A stretch of 64,000 bases of DNA from positions 13,936,493 to 14,000,492 of the forward strand of contig OX637362.1 of the NCBI GenBank assembly GCA_951799405.1, read 5' to 3'. The position numbers and the translations under genes are program-made. Each line of letters begins with the position of its first letter. The first letter of the stretch is position 1. The notes beneath the pieces are model-generated. The model did not search any database. It worked only from the letters and a program-made list of their open reading frames with translations, and had not been told where the DNA came from. This DNA is from Agapetus fuscipes (taxonomy: Eukaryota > Arthropoda > Insecta > Trichoptera > Glossosomatidae). This document shows positions 25,801 through 33,469 of this stretch, one piece after another.

Positions 25801-28606
25801 ATATCCTTCCTGTTTGACTGAGAGTGGTTATTCTCTGCACTCATTGGATCTAGACCAAGTCAAGCCACCGTCACACATGGGGAGTCTGCTATCTCTCACA
25901 CACAGCTTATCAGGAAACTGGGATGACATACAAATGGCACAAGAGAGAGAGAAACACAGCAGTTTGTCTAAGAAGTGCCAGAAAACGCCGAGGAAGAAAT
26001 CACTACCTATTGGCATAATGGTCCGAAGAGCCCTCGGACATCAGAGCAACCACGGCAGCGCTGAAAACCTAGATAGCAACGCCATCAGCAACCTCGATAA
26101 TGTGAAACCACCGTCAGAGATGGATGACATATTTGATATGGAAAACAGTATGATATCTGTTGCAAGCATTGTCTCTGAAATCGCAGACGTAAGAGACGTT
26201 CAAACACCGCCTATTGTCTTTGACCTGAAGCAACCAGTCCACAGCATGACCTTAAAAGTAAACACCTTGATAGATTTAGAAAATATAAATCCTCCCTCAT
26301 TGTTTGAGGAATTAACAGAGTCCACTTTGGAGGTTGAAAACGATGATGACGATTGTTTAACGCATACTCTCGCTTATTGTCCAGAAATACCTTCAGGTTC
26401 TGAATCCGGGACGCCAATTATGTCAGATTTTGCTAATAGCAGTGCGGAATCCACGCCAAAGAAAGTAAAATGCCTGAACAAGAAATATTTGACACCAAAA
26501 ATGAAGCGACAACTCGCGAGAGACAGGTACAAGACGTACACAATCGCTGCTGAAATTGCTATCAAGGAAGAAGAGATAAGGAAGAAAAATGCGGAGAATA
26601 TAGCTGCAGTAAATATTCTAGAGGAAACCATTGCGGAGAGGGAGATGTCAACTTCGCCTTCAGGGAGCAAGGAAAGAAAGAGTCGCTTGAATCCAAAACA
26701 ACGCAGACAAGAAGACAGAGCAAGATATCAGACACAAACTGTTAATATTACTAGCTTAACATTGGTCAATGGAAGTCCTGAAACATCTCAAGAAACAGCT
26801 GCTACTAATGATGCAGAAATTGAAGCGTTAAGAAGAAGACTTGATGCTAAGAAGTCAATGAAGCAAAATCGTATTGAGAATGCAGAGAGGTATAAAACTC
26901 GGACGTTAGAAGAAACTGTTCCTTTGTGCCCTGAAATATTGGTGAATGATAAGCAACAGAAGACTATTAAATCTTGTATACCTAAACCCGGTTGCTCTTC
27001 TTCCCAGAATCAAGGTAACATAAACAGCACTCACTCTCAGCTGGCTGAAGAAGCAATCAAAGCATTTGATTACTTGGATGACCATTGTGTGGAGGATTCC
27101 CTCACCGTTGACATTGACTGCGAGACAATCAGTCTTGTTTCCAATGAAGACGATTCGGAATTAAACTCTTTAAGAATGAGGACATTCACTAAAAGCTTCA
27201 GAAATTATTTACCAGTTATAGAAAGCCCCACGGCAGTAGACAAGTGCATAGAGAAAAACCTCAAAAACATCAATCATGGCGCTACACACATTATGGTGTC
27301 GGAAATCTACAATCCAGCTTTGAAAGATTTAGATGACATCCAGGTGATGAACGGGGACTTTTGTAGCTTGGAATGTGATCAAAACTCTGGGACGGAGAGC
27401 GCAGACCAGAACCATTACTCAGACACCGAAGTGGAGTCCCCGTTGAGCAAGGGGAAACCCAAAATCATCAAACCTAGCGGACAAACCAGAGATCCGAGCT
27501 TAGACTCAAACGGCTCAGCCGAAACAGATGAAAATGTTCAGAAAACTGTCCGGGGGAGAAGAAAAGCCTTGTACGTGTCACCTTATAAAAGAAACGGATC
27601 AGCGACAAAGAAGAGTCCAGCCAGGACAACGCCAGCAGTTAAATCTGCCAAGGCACCCATCGCAACTGCACCCCCTAGTACAATCACTTCTAAAATACAC
27701 ACCACAACCAAAACAATCAATGCAACTAAAAGAATCGCCCCGGGGAAACCTCCGACGAACTCTTTAAAGAAAAATAGCGACGTGCCAAAACCTAAAGTTC
27801 AAAATACAATTGTTAAAACATCATCTGTTGAAGCAGTTACCCCACCCAAACCAGCGCTAGTTCGTCAAGGAACCTTTACAATGGAAGAGAGCAGCATGGT
27901 CCACACAGATCTCACTAGTGTGGCGACTCCAGAGAAAAAACCTAGCTCGGCTTCAAAGCTGGTCAAACCTGGGAGTATCGTGAAGGCCGTTGTGAACACT
28001 TCCCCTTCAAGGCTGCCCACACCCGGGAAGACTTTGTTAAAGTCACCTCTAAGGAAAACAAACAGTTCCGAACCACCAGCCAACAAAACCAACACAAATA
28101 AAATTCCCAAGCAAACTAACCTCAAAAATTCCTCTTCAAATTTGAGCTTGCAAAGCAATGAGAGTGGAAAGACAATCACGCTAGCTTCCAAAGGAACAAA
28201 ATTCAGCAGCTCTTCCAGCATAAATTCTGCGGCTTCTTCAACTTCCAAACCTCCAACTAAAGACGTCACAAGTAAAATAGCAAGCCTGTGGAAGAAGGTA
28301 GAAGAGAGCAAGAAGACAGCCAAACCCGATATGAGAGTTTGGATCACAAACAACGAAAACGGGAACACTCCGGAGAGCAGTTGCAACGGGGAAACCTCAC
28401 AAGACAGTCCAGTCGGAAAATTAATCAGGAGTTCTACGTTTGAAGGCCCTGTGAAACTGGCTTCCTCGATTCCCACTCCTCCCAAGCAAAAGTCCAGTAT
28501 TGCCATTAAGATATCTCAGTCCCCGGCGTCCAAGTACAATTCCAAAGTACCTGTAGTCAAAGCAACTGGCAACACCAATGCGGCTTTGAAGCGAAGTAAA
28601 ATGTAG
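4427..28606 (+). CDS. APC: APC, adenomatous polyposis coli protein (12 exons)
   Basis: Scaffold of the beta-catenin destruction complex and a cytoskeletal regulator. Exons joined by GT-AG sites: 4427-4831, 8537-10045, 10817-12917, 15823-15982, 16993-17141, 18178-18299, 18867-19072, 21191-21291, 21599-21837, 22472-22695, 23080-23243, 24069-28606. Coding length is 9918 nt including stop, an exact multiple of three, giving about 3305 residues. That is longer than vertebrate APC (about 2840) and fly Apc (about 2400). Domains in order: acidic N-terminus; armadillo repeats about 417-831; 15-residue beta-catenin repeats near 1064 and 1126; about six 20-residue repeats; one SAMP motif; several CIxSGMPK-type motifs; a basic Ser/Thr/Pro-rich C-terminal region; an SSIP EB1-type motif. 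No N-terminal coiled coil of vertebrate type is seen. Exon 1 is the least certain part. Confidence 0.95.
4739..4756 (+). other. DSGxxS phosphodegron-like motif
   Basis: Encodes D-S-G-V-E-S, the consensus recognised by beta-TrCP/Slimb after double serine phosphorylation. Seen directly; function is inferred. Confidence 0.4.
4832..5029. other. start of APC intron 1
   Basis: Unique intronic sequence after the GTAAGT donor. The open frame runs on for 39 codons to 4948 but has no coding character. Confidence 0.4.
5030..5450 (-). mobile_element. RTE-like LINE 3' fragment
   Basis: The minus strand encodes a broken reverse-transcriptase C-terminus of the type that reads intact at 49385-49850 (RWFGH, GRGRPRKEW and MKEVC-like segments). 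It ends at the 3' terminus GGCGACAGAGTTACAGTT. Confidence 0.75.
5555..5630 (+). mobile_element. RTE-like LINE fragment (short)
   Basis: Encodes the tail motif around MKKIMTLNEMKEVCKDRKKW shared with the longer RTE-like copies. Orphan piece, broken on both sides. Confidence 0.6.
5631..6165 (-). mobile_element. L2/CR1-like LINE reverse-transcriptase fragment
   Basis: The minus strand encodes, with several frameshifts and stops, the thumb/C-terminal region of an L2-like reverse transcriptase: LLGVLLDRNLTLERRID, FNRFQSVLNSAVRL, KFAHITPLLK. Inactive. Confidence 0.65.
6530..6722 (-). mobile_element. RTE-like LINE 3' fragment nested in the hAT element
   Basis: Closely matches 5030-5230, starting with the same GTAACTCTGTCGCCATTCC terminus, so it is an independent 5'-truncated insertion. 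Confidence 0.7.
7040..7245 (-). repeat. Family C copy 6 (diverged)
   Basis: Retains the AGTGCGCGCTTAAACATGC block, CAGGGGTGACATTGGCA and the GTGGTCAGCC end, and ends near AAGGCAAGGAA. Confidence 0.7.
7345..7610 (-). mobile_element. L2/CR1-like LINE C-terminal fragment
   Basis: The minus-strand frame encodes FGDRAFAVAGPATWNQLPPE followed by a KRKMKTHFF-like end, the conserved last segment of L2/CR1 LINE ORF2. It is fused to hAT terminal sequence upstream. Confidence 0.75.
7623..8095. other. intronic sequence, nothing identified
   Basis: Unique AT-rich part of APC intron 1. Confidence 0.4.
8100..8368 (-). mobile_element. RTE-like LINE 3' fragment
   Basis: The minus-strand frame (71 codons) reads MYKGNVRGKRGRGRPRKEW, then a MKVICMDRKKWRRIYGGTGHP-type tail, the same family as 49385-49850. 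It lies about 170 bases upstream of APC exon 2. Confidence 0.8.
8537..10045 (+). CDS. APC: APC exon 2 (first half of armadillo array)
   Basis: 503 codons, phase 0 at both ends; acceptor TTTTGTTTCAG, donor CAG|GTAAGC. The first 280 codons are low-complexity and Ser/Asp/His-rich, with a repeated PHFLDE-type motif (HFLDED, HFLDSP, HFLDEE). The armadillo region then starts near 9379 and continues past the donor with the helix motif ALTNLTFGDGNNKALL, characteristic of APC. Confidence 0.95.
10073..10145 (+). repeat. SINE B tRNA-like head only
   Basis: tRNA-Gly-like sequence (AATAGCTCAG, CATTCCATGCC-like arm, GGGTTCGATCACC) just after the exon 2 donor. The body is missing. Confidence 0.6.
10225..10405 (-). 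mobile_element. RTE-like LINE 3' fragment
   Basis: Diverged minus-strand copy beginning with the GTAACTCTGTCGCCATTC terminus. Confidence 0.65.
10640..10785. mobile_element. Tc1/mariner-like terminus (fragment)
   Basis: The right end reads CTCGTATCTCAAGGTACCAC then TGTA, with two further CTCGTATCTCAAAT motifs inside. This resembles the CAGTGGTACC ends common in Tc1/mariner-derived MITEs. No left end or transposase seen. Confidence 0.4.
10817..12917 (+). CDS. APC: APC exon 3 (armadillo end, 15-aa repeats, first 20-aa repeats)
   Basis: Acceptor TTTTCTTTAG, donor GATG|GTGAGT, 2101 nt, exit phase 1. It opens with VTAAVLRNLSWRAD and holds the remaining armadillo repeats (SALWNLTAHCSLNK, GTLWNLSARCQQDQ) to about 11394. 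Two 15-residue beta-catenin repeats follow: DQPIDYGQKYSE (12092) and DQPTDYSLRYAED (12278). 20-residue repeats: FCTEGTP with STATSMSDLRA (about 12390-12460) and YCEEGTPGYFSRVSSLSSLE (about 12710-12770). Confidence 0.97.
12918..13162. other. APC intron 3, left part
   Basis: AT-rich unique sequence. The reading frame continues for about 25 codons after the donor and then stops. Confidence 0.4.
13171..15481 (-). mobile_element. 2.3-kb DNA transposon with 8-bp target duplication
   Basis: Perfect 12-bp terminal inverted repeats TAAGGTGGATCG / CGATCCACCTTA. Identical 8-bp flanks GTGTAGAG at 13163-13170 and 15482-15489. Shared subterminal blocks GCTCTAT and ATACTGCCCCAA occur at both ends. An 8-bp duplication fits the hAT or P-type superfamilies. 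The interior holds a decayed minus-strand ORF (next entry). Whole unit lies in APC intron 3. Confidence 0.75.
13889..14850 (-). pseudogene. decayed transposon ORF
   Basis: Minus-strand coding traces in shifting frames with stops. Segments include DLPIGRRITIKSGYCSQSLL, NPGKLVHSRWLTEYYDF, PLQDVFVNSMPTNCRANYL and GISNKAEAALVLATKRW. The NPGKLVHSRWLT-like motif resembles a domain found in many uncharacterised insect transposon-derived proteins. I do not recognise the exact family. Probably the broken transposase of the enclosing element. Confidence 0.55.
15490..15822. other. APC intron 3, right part
   Basis: Unique AT-rich sequence leading to the ATTGCAG acceptor. Confidence 0.4.
15823..15982 (+). 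CDS. APC: APC exon 4 (20-aa repeat)
   Basis: Encodes TKAVTFVSCPLSVPNYAEET followed by PLMFSRSSSLGSLSG, a textbook 20-residue beta-catenin-binding repeat with GSK3/CK1-type serines. The donor is placed at AG|GTACTC so that the next exon completes FSRMTSG; the GTGAGA at 15996 would give the wrong phase. Confidence 0.95.
15983..16515. other. APC intron 4, left part
   Basis: The exon frame stays open for about 100 codons after the donor, but the residues lack APC character. Nothing else identified. Confidence 0.4.
16519..16691. repeat. Palindromic MITE family D, copy 1
   Basis: About 65-bp inverted arms (AGTCTCATCACC, GGTAATTCTTACCTACC, ATATCGGTAATATTTG) surround an asymmetric centre with CCAAGATGGCCGCAAGTG and AACAGCTGATTAG. 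Sister copies at 22763, 44347 and 62000. Confidence 0.8.
16692..16992. other. APC intron 4, right part
   Basis: Nothing identified before the GTGTGCTTAG acceptor. Confidence 0.4.
16993..17141 (+). CDS. APC: APC exon 5 (SAMP motif)
   Basis: Together with the previous exon it encodes SRMTSGCLSPSEIPDSPTQS, a clear SAMP (Axin RGS-binding) motif. This is the only convincing SAMP in the gene. Exit phase 1 at the GTGAGT donor. Confidence 0.93.
17165..17334 (+). mobile_element. L2/CR1-like LINE C-terminal fragment
   Basis: Encodes RFGGRGFLNGAPLVWGRLPL and then a short tail, the same conserved region as FGDRAFAVAGPATWNQLP at 7345-7610. It begins about 25 bases inside intron 5. Confidence 0.65.
17335..17607. 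mobile_element. Solo LTR, copy 1
   Basis: Starts TGTTATGATC and ends CTCGTAACA, flanked by the 4-bp direct repeat TTAT (17331-17334 and 17608-17611). Internal AACAGAATTTATATTACACGG matches the LTR at 20509 apart from one base. Inserted into the 3' tail of the preceding LINE fragment. Confidence 0.7.
17796..18093 (-). mobile_element. piggyBac-like MITE, copy 1
   Basis: Flanked by TTAA on both sides (17792-17795, 18094-18097). Ends are CCTTTTCGCTTCTGAATATT and, from the right, CCCTTTAACTGCGGG. Inverted and shorter relative to the copy at 45511-46080. It ends 84 bases before APC exon 6. Confidence 0.7.
18178..18299 (+). CDS. APC: APC exon 6 (20-aa repeat)
   Basis: Encodes RLRSVFEDEISTFKCEHTPA then EFSTATSLSSLTIDDEPGQR: another 20-residue repeat. 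Acceptor TTGTTCCAG, donor AGG|GTAACT, exit phase 0. Confidence 0.93.
18412..18806 (-). repeat. Dimeric SINE (A+B), copy 2
   Basis: On the minus strand a truncated SINE A body runs into GTTGATAGCTCAATTGGTAG, the SINE B head, and then the SINE B body to GTGTAGCTTAGTTGC and an A-rich tail (T-side 18421-18429 on plus as A-run). Same A/B junction as copies 1 and 3. It ends 60 bases upstream of APC exon 7. Confidence 0.85.
18867..19072 (+). CDS. APC: APC exon 7 (linker)
   Basis: Encodes IRKVFDLETRTAGVG followed by a Gly/Ser/Arg-rich linker. GC-rich compared with flanking introns. Acceptor TTTTCCAG, donor CCCAG|GTGAAC, exit phase 2. No named motif; phase agreement with both neighbours supports it. 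Confidence 0.85.
19268..20299 (-). mobile_element. piggyBac-like element, internally deleted
   Basis: TTAA flanks at 19264-19267 and 20300-20303. Ends CACATTTTTTGCGGGAG and, from the right, CACATCGTTTGCGGGAG (15 of 17 match). The minus strand keeps the acidic start of a transposase: MDESDGELCADNL from 19795, then an SDDGV-type stretch, lost by about 19622. The right arm has three GCGTCTCCCGC motifs in tandem. APC intron 7. Confidence 0.8.
20509..21059. mobile_element. Solo LTR, copy 2, with nested LINE tail
   Basis: Starts TGTTACGATTTTGG and ends GTTCGTAACA; 4-bp flanks ATAT at 20505-20508 and 21060-21063. Related to the LTR at 17335. A segment about 20600-20825 ending GGCACTTAGTGTCGTG and an (AAATA)n tail looks like the 3' end of a jockey-type LINE inserted within it. 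Confidence 0.65.
21191..21291 (+). CDS. APC: APC exon 8 (linker)
   Basis: Encodes IPCRSSDSSSSRPGPAMTSS and then NCTPQKLSSHSS, a Ser-rich linker. Acceptor ATTTTTCCAG, donor TCAG|GTAAGC, exit phase 1. No named motif. Confidence 0.85.
21308..21425 (+). repeat. RTE-like LINE 3' tip plus SINE B tail
   Basis: GGAGGCAGCTCTGCAGAGGC to GACAGAGTTACAGTAAC is the extreme 3' end of the RTE-like family. It is followed by TATATGTGTAGCTTAGTTG, the 3' end of SINE B. Confidence 0.6.
21599..21837 (+). CDS. APC: APC exon 9 (20-aa repeat and CIxSGMPK motif)
   Basis: Encodes YYTEDTPALLSKVGSQSDLS, a 20-residue repeat variant, and ends with ENLLEECIRSGMPK, the first of several motifs matching the ECISSAMPK motifs of vertebrate APC. 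Acceptor TTGTTCAG, donor AAG|GTTAGT, exit phase 0. Confidence 0.93.
22268..22437 (+). repeat. Family C copy 7 (5'-truncated)
   Basis: Only the 3' half is present, ending GCTTAGATTATAGATTATAT. It lies 35 bases before APC exon 10. Confidence 0.7.
22472..22695 (+). CDS. APC: APC exon 10 (20-aa repeat)
   Basis: Encodes YAVEGSPFLQHSLSSSLSDL then TID, a diverged 20-residue repeat, after a proline-rich linker. Very GC-rich. Acceptor GTATTGCAG, donor AAAGA|GTGAGT, exit phase 2. Confidence 0.9.
22763..22936. repeat. Palindromic MITE family D, copy 2 (centre inverted)
   Basis: The arms match copy 1, but the asymmetric centre is in the opposite orientation: TCAGCTGTTCACTTGCGGC precedes ATCTTGGATTGATAGG. 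Intramolecular inversion between the arms would explain this. Confidence 0.8.
23080..23243 (+). CDS. APC: APC exon 11
   Basis: Encodes RVPPSPKQSAYKYDSPQHQS and then TGSLSSVSLGSDDGRLLDMA, ending AIRAGGPQTN. It retains the SLSSxS...LLxxAI frame seen around the CIxSGMPK motifs. Acceptor TGTTTCCAG, donor ACG|GTAAGT, exit phase 1. Confidence 0.92.
23447..23790 (-). repeat. Family C copy 8 with 5' extension
   Basis: After the usual end (CCTATAAGTTAAGGAACAT) the homology continues for about 90 AT-rich bases. The same extension is seen at 37630-37755 and partly at 37314 and 58232, so the full element is longer than the common 250-bp form. Confidence 0.75.
23791..24068. other. APC intron 11, right part
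   Basis: Unique sequence ending in the TTGTTTCACAG acceptor. Confidence 0.4.
24069..28606 (+). CDS. APC: APC exon 12 (large terminal coding exon)
   Basis: 1512 codons, TAG stop at 28604-28606. Motifs in order: SLSSLSVDSLGSNDGEQALF with EQCIKSGMPKG; DSDRALLEEAIYCGMPKKR; three copies of a DLxxVxPPS-type motif (25846, 26092, 26275); three copies of an R-rich RYxTxT motif (KMKRQLARDRYKTYT at about 26500, RRQEDRARYQTQT at about 26705, QNRIENAERYKTRT at about 26865); a Lys/Pro/Ser/Thr-rich basic region from about 27540, as expected for microtubule binding; SSIP at 28463-28474. Confidence 0.96.
28463..28474 (+). other. EB1-binding SxIP motif in APC
   Basis: Encodes Ser-Ser-Ile-Pro, followed by TPPKQKSS, in a basic Ser-rich setting close to the C-terminus, like the EB1 site of vertebrate APC. 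The role is inferred. Confidence 0.6.
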
Positions 28607-29210
28607 ACCAATCCTTAGAGGAATTATGATTAATTATACTAGAGAGTAAGCTAAACAACCTACCAAACAAATGGACTAGGCATATTCAAAATGGAGGGAA
28701 AAAACGTGTCACATGAAATCAATATTTTCTGCGTTAACACCTGATTTATTTAGAATCAGTATTTTTACCGATTGGAGAAAGGCAAACTAATACGTTGGTT
28801 GCTACGGACCCCAGCACATTATTATGCTGTTGAACCGCCTAGAAAGAAATACAATTTAGAATTTTTTGCCGAGTCCATTGTAGCTATTTTTTTTGTATAA
28901 GTGAATGCTCTAATCATCAATCAACATAAAAGATATAGATGGAGCATTTGAGACAATCTGTGTACAAAAGAGGACTATGTCCTAGGGTGCACATGTCAAA
29001 CAAACGAGGTCTTGTTATAATCAGTTTCCAGGCAACCCTCATGTTAATGTCTCGTTTTGACAGATGACGTTCATATCTTATGTCTCATTTTTACATTGTT
29101 TAGGTTTCTATGATTCCGTTTCCCGGTATGTTTGTTACTATGGAAACAAACAGACGTATTAAAGAATGAAAAAACGGATTTTACTGACCGTGCAAAAGAG
29201 AAGAACGATT
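28607..29210. other. APC 3' untranslated region (probable)
   Basis: No gene. An ATTAAA at about 29158 is a possible weak poly(A) signal. A canonical AATAAA appears only at about 31427, so the 3' end is unsettled. Confidence 0.4.
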
Positions 29211-29216
29211 TTCTCT

Positions 29217-29440
29217 ACGTTTCGTCGGAGTCATATCCGACGTCCTCAGGAGACGTGTGTCCTCTACAAAGAGGAACCACGAACTGTTGAATTATTGTTT
29301 GATCGAGGCCGAAGGTTGTAGGTACTTTTATTAACCTTCGGTGAAACATCCATAGATGTCGCAATAGCCCCAGTTGTACAGAAGGACATATTATGTCTTC
29401 TTGTGAAATCGTACGATTAATGAAAGGGTGGATCATTGAA
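29217..29440 (-). repeat. Penelope-like repeat with hammerhead-like signature
   Basis: On the minus strand CTGAGGAC is followed by the stem GTCGG...CCGAC and then GAAACGT (29249-29217). The same three-part layout recurs at 43105, 43254 and 44160. No reverse transcriptase is present. Confidence 0.45.
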
Positions 29441-29975
29441 GTTAGTACCGGCCTCCATATACTGGAAAGTTTGTAGCTGTCATGTAAAATCTTTAAACAG
29501 ACGTAAGCCGTCTATGTCTATTATATTGATTGATTGCTGTAAGGAACAATTTGTAGGAAGATTCATGTAGATATTGACTGATGAAGCTTAACTCTTGCTA
29601 AAAGTGACAATGAAATAGCAGCCGGTGAAGTTGGGAAGAGAGTGTAACGGAGTGCACACTATTAGATAACATTTGTTAATATTCCTCTTATCTAGCTATC
29701 CCAAAACCTTGACGCATATATTATCAATAGTATTTTCTTATAGTTCCAAGTGATAGCTTAAATTTACAATTTTTATGACAATTTAATGATAAGTATACAC
29801 AAATTTAGTATTAAATGTATTAAACCATTACTCGCATAACCAATCACCAATAGATATTTTGGTAACACTACCTACGTAACAATTGAGTCATATAGAAGCA
29901 AAGGCGACAATCTAGGATTTCATCGTAAATGAGAATATACGGAAACACATAGAAAATTTTGTTTTCTATGTTTGG
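29441..29975. other. intergenic, nothing identified
   Basis: AT-rich sequence without recognisable genes or repeats. Confidence 0.4.
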
Positions 29976-29977
29976 AA

Positions 29978-30240
29978 CTGTTTGTAGCCTAGTGATCAAC
30001 GCTTGGACTTGTAAACGAAAGATTGTGAGTTCGGTTCCTGACGGAGCACAAATAAAGTTTCTTTTTTTAAAAGCTCTTCGCTGGATTAAAAAATCAAACC
30101 AAGGTCCATCCAGTCTTAAGGAAACTGGATCTTGTTTGAGAATTGGCACTTCTAGAGCTGCGACTAAGCTCGCAGAGGGCTCTTGAGGTGTGATTCACAT
30201 AAAAACAGCGCTCACAATTGAAATCATCCCAATATTAGTA
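29978..30240 (+). repeat. SINE A, diverged
   Basis: tRNA-Thr-like head (GTAGCCTAGTGATCAACG, CTTGTAAACG) followed by the body and the tail GGGCTCTTGAGGTGTGATTC and CAGCGCTCAC. The body is internally shortened. Confidence 0.75.
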
Positions 30241-32080
30241 TGATCTCATTTTTTAAAGAAAATTACAAATTGTCACTTTTGGTTCTATACAAACCAATTT
30301 AATATAGTTTGTGTAAATCAGCTCCATTTTGATGAAACTACCTTAGTATAGGTACTTACAACTCTTTTTGCTCTAAAAAAATCATGTTTAAAAAATAAAT
30401 CAACATTTTTCTTTGTAGGTATTTCATAATCACTAGATAAAAGCATTTTATTTTAAAAAACACACTGAGGTTCGTATCTTATTTCTGGTTTTGTATGAAT
30501 CAAATATTTTCTGGAAAGTTTAGTGATAATCTTTTGAATTTTGCTAGCGATTCGGACCCAGCACCTTCCGATATCAAGTCAAAGAAGTTTACTACTTGAC
30601 TGGTCAATGGAAGTAGCATACATACTTTTCTCTTTCATATTTTTTTGAAAATGGAATTTTCATTGTAAAGCAGTTAAATTTAAATATTCTAGAATAGAAA
30701 TATTTTTGAAATTAGAACACATGTAAGGGCTCAAGATTGCCGCTAAGAAAAAATATTCTTCCACCCACTTATTTTGTATACCTACCTACTTAGAAATAAT
30801 GTTTCACTATATTCTCATTGATACCTACTTATTAATGATAAAATTACTACTAGGGAAGCTTAAACATTTTACTTGTGGTTTTTTTTAATTTTATTTTAAA
30901 TAGCTACAGTGTGACAAAGTTATTTGTGCATGCGCCAAAAAAACAACTAATGACGTCTAGCTTTACAAATGATGACAAAGTTTAGCTGCATTGATAATTT
31001 TGCGCAGGTGTACTCTTAAGTATAAATATTTACATTTAATTTCAATCAAAAATGTATGCAGACTAAAACGCTCACTAGAGGCACTGTTTTACTTTCCATA
31101 CATTTAAGGTAATCGCTATGGTTGATTTTAAATCAAGGTGATAAAAGTTGAATCAAGCGCAATGGTGATCGGTAATTACCTGGGTGCGACTCCTACTGGG
31201 CAATGCAGTAAGAAATTGAACTATATGTGTCGCTTAGTTGTGAGTGTATCTCCCTTGGTATAAATGTAAAGTTTTATAGTTCGGGTCCCGTACTCTATGT
31301 ACCTTTAAAAACTTAATTCTACCTAGTGACTACAATTCAATTCTTCCGTTTTCATTCCAATACTTTTTTACACTATAGTTGCATTTGTTTTTTGTAACTG
31401 GTAACCCTGTTGTACCATAGACTAAAATAAAAGACTTAACGCTTTTATTGTTACTCTTGAATGTTTCCTTTTTTATTGTATTTGTGTATTAACGGTTAAT
31501 TAATGTATAAACGTGTGTTGTTTTTCATCATTCTAGTCAAATATATTGATTGTGAATTACAATGTCATTCGTTTTTTGTATTACACATTAAGTTGTTTAT
31601 TGTAGTTTTTAGTACATAAACCTTAGTGTACTTAAAGGAAGTCATTTAGTTTCTATTTGCGATAAAATCCAACGTAAAAAAGGGGCAATATTAGAAAATC
31701 GTCTTACAAACTTCAAATGCATTTTTTCAAATGTCAAACCGTAATTGCTACACAAAGTCAAGTACATTTTATTCCACTAAAGCGTTGTTTGTGCAAACAT
31801 TCAAACTTAACCTCTATAAAACATATTTGGTTTTTTAAACATCATTATGTTTTGTCACCCTTCAAGCGATAAATTTAATAGTAATAATTAGAAAGGAATT
31901 TTTTGGTGAGCTGTGTTTTTGTGTGAATCACACCTAAAGCGCTCTCTGTATGCTCAGTCGTTGCTATAGAAAGCGACAATTTCTCGAGCTAAGTAGTTGT
32001 TGCAGATCCAAAGTAAAACTCAATAGTTGGCAGGTTGGACTTTTTGTACCTGGTGTTTGATAAAGATTTTTTAAATAATA
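30241..32080. other. intergenic, mostly nothing identified
   Basis: AT-rich. A SINE B tail remnant (TATATGTGTCGCTTAGTTG) lies near 31220-31240, and an AATAAA near 31427. No coding signal. Confidence 0.4.
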
Positions 32081-32084
32081 TTAG

Positions 32085-32290
32085 GATGCTTTATTTGGTG
32101 AGCGCTGTTTTTGCGTGCGTTTTGCGTGCGTCATTCATTTATTTATATTTTTATATATGCTCTTCGCTGGGTGAAAAATTCATATACCTTTACCAAAGAC
32201 CGGTCACTAAAGGTCCATCCAGCCTTACAGCAACTGGGTCTTGCCGGGATTCTTTTAACCCAGCAAAGAGCACATTTGAAAATTAAATGA
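32085..32290 (+). repeat. Rearranged SINE A (fold-back)
   Basis: A short piece of the inverted 3' tail (GGTGAGCGCTGTTTTTGCG), then body in + orientation (32140-32245), then body again inverted (ACCCAGCAAAGAGCACATTT). Plus-minus-plus pieces suggest template switching or inversion. Confidence 0.6.
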
Positions 32291-32609
32291 TAATATTTGT
32301 GTCCTCCGTCGAGAATCGCACTCATTACCTTCGGATTAAATGTCCCAAATTGTAAGCCACAAGACTACAGACCTTCTTTGTAAGGTTTAAAGTTTAAATT
32401 ATTATTTGCAATATTTTCTCATTTCTTTCTTTATTTAAATATCAATAGTAAACCAAAAAAAACAATTCATGCATGGAGAGGAGAAGTGAAAACTATCACA
32501 GATACTCAAAAACCATAAAATAATAATAACAATGGGTTGTCAATGGTGTCGAGGGAGAGTTGGGGTATGAGAGGGTGGGTGTGAGAGTGTGTAATGCGGT
32601 ATACTCCAT

Positions 32610-32905
32610 ACAAGAGACCGGTCCGTAGTCTAGTGGTTAATACTTCGTAAATGGAAGGTTGTGGGCTCGAATCCCAGCAGAGCACAAAAAAATATACCAT
32701 TTATATTTTCAAATATGCTCTTTGCTTGGTGAAAAAAAATGTATACCTTTACCAAAGACCGGTCATTAAAGGTCAATCCAGCCTTACAGCAATTGGGTTT
32801 TGCTTGAGAATTGGCGCTTTCTACAGTGACGGGCAAGCTCGCAGAGGGCTCTTGAGGTGTGATACACACAAAAACAGCGCTCACCAAATAAATCTGCCAT
32901 TTTTA
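32610..32905 (+). repeat. SINE A, near full length
   Basis: Head CCGTAGTCTAGTGGTTAATA, T-arm GGGCTCGAATCCCAG, body, and tail GGGCTCTTGAGGTGTGATAC to CAGCGCTCACC. Confidence 0.85.
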
Positions 32906-33440
32906 ATTTTTTAAGAAAGTAAACATCCAAAAAGTTGTCTTAAGTGAATTTATTGCAAATAGAAACTATAGGACTCAAGTAATATGATTAATATTATATG
33001 TATACAGCTTATGTGAATATTATATAGTTTTCATCTTATACTAGCAGGCCTACCCGTGTTGCGCACGGTTTGCTCTGCTAGCCCTGCAGGGGATTCTGTA
33101 TTATATAAAAATTACAATATTCCTATTGTATTGTTTGATTTTTTTTAAATAATCATAAGTGAGATTGTCTTTAATTAATATAAAACCTTTTTTCAGGTAA
33201 GAAAAAACCTTTTTTTTTTTTAAGAGATTGATTTACAAATTTGATTCACAAAGTATGGATTTTTTTTAAATTAAGTAATATTGAAGCTTTTTTCCTTTTT
33301 TTGGTGCATTTCTTTTTCTACGTGCAATAAGTACTTATGTTTTTATTATGCATTTTAATTTTTCCTATGAGTTCTTAATATGATTTGGGTTAAAAATTAA
33401 GTATGAAATAATGTGTCACATAGAAATAAAGGCGACTTAA
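32906..33440. other. intergenic, old repeat trace
   Basis: Includes TACTAGCAGGCCTACCCGTG near 33040, resembling the end of a common arthropod dispersed repeat. Otherwise AT-rich with T runs. Confidence 0.35.
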
Positions 33441-33469
33441 AAATACTATTCGTAAAACTTGTATTTGTA

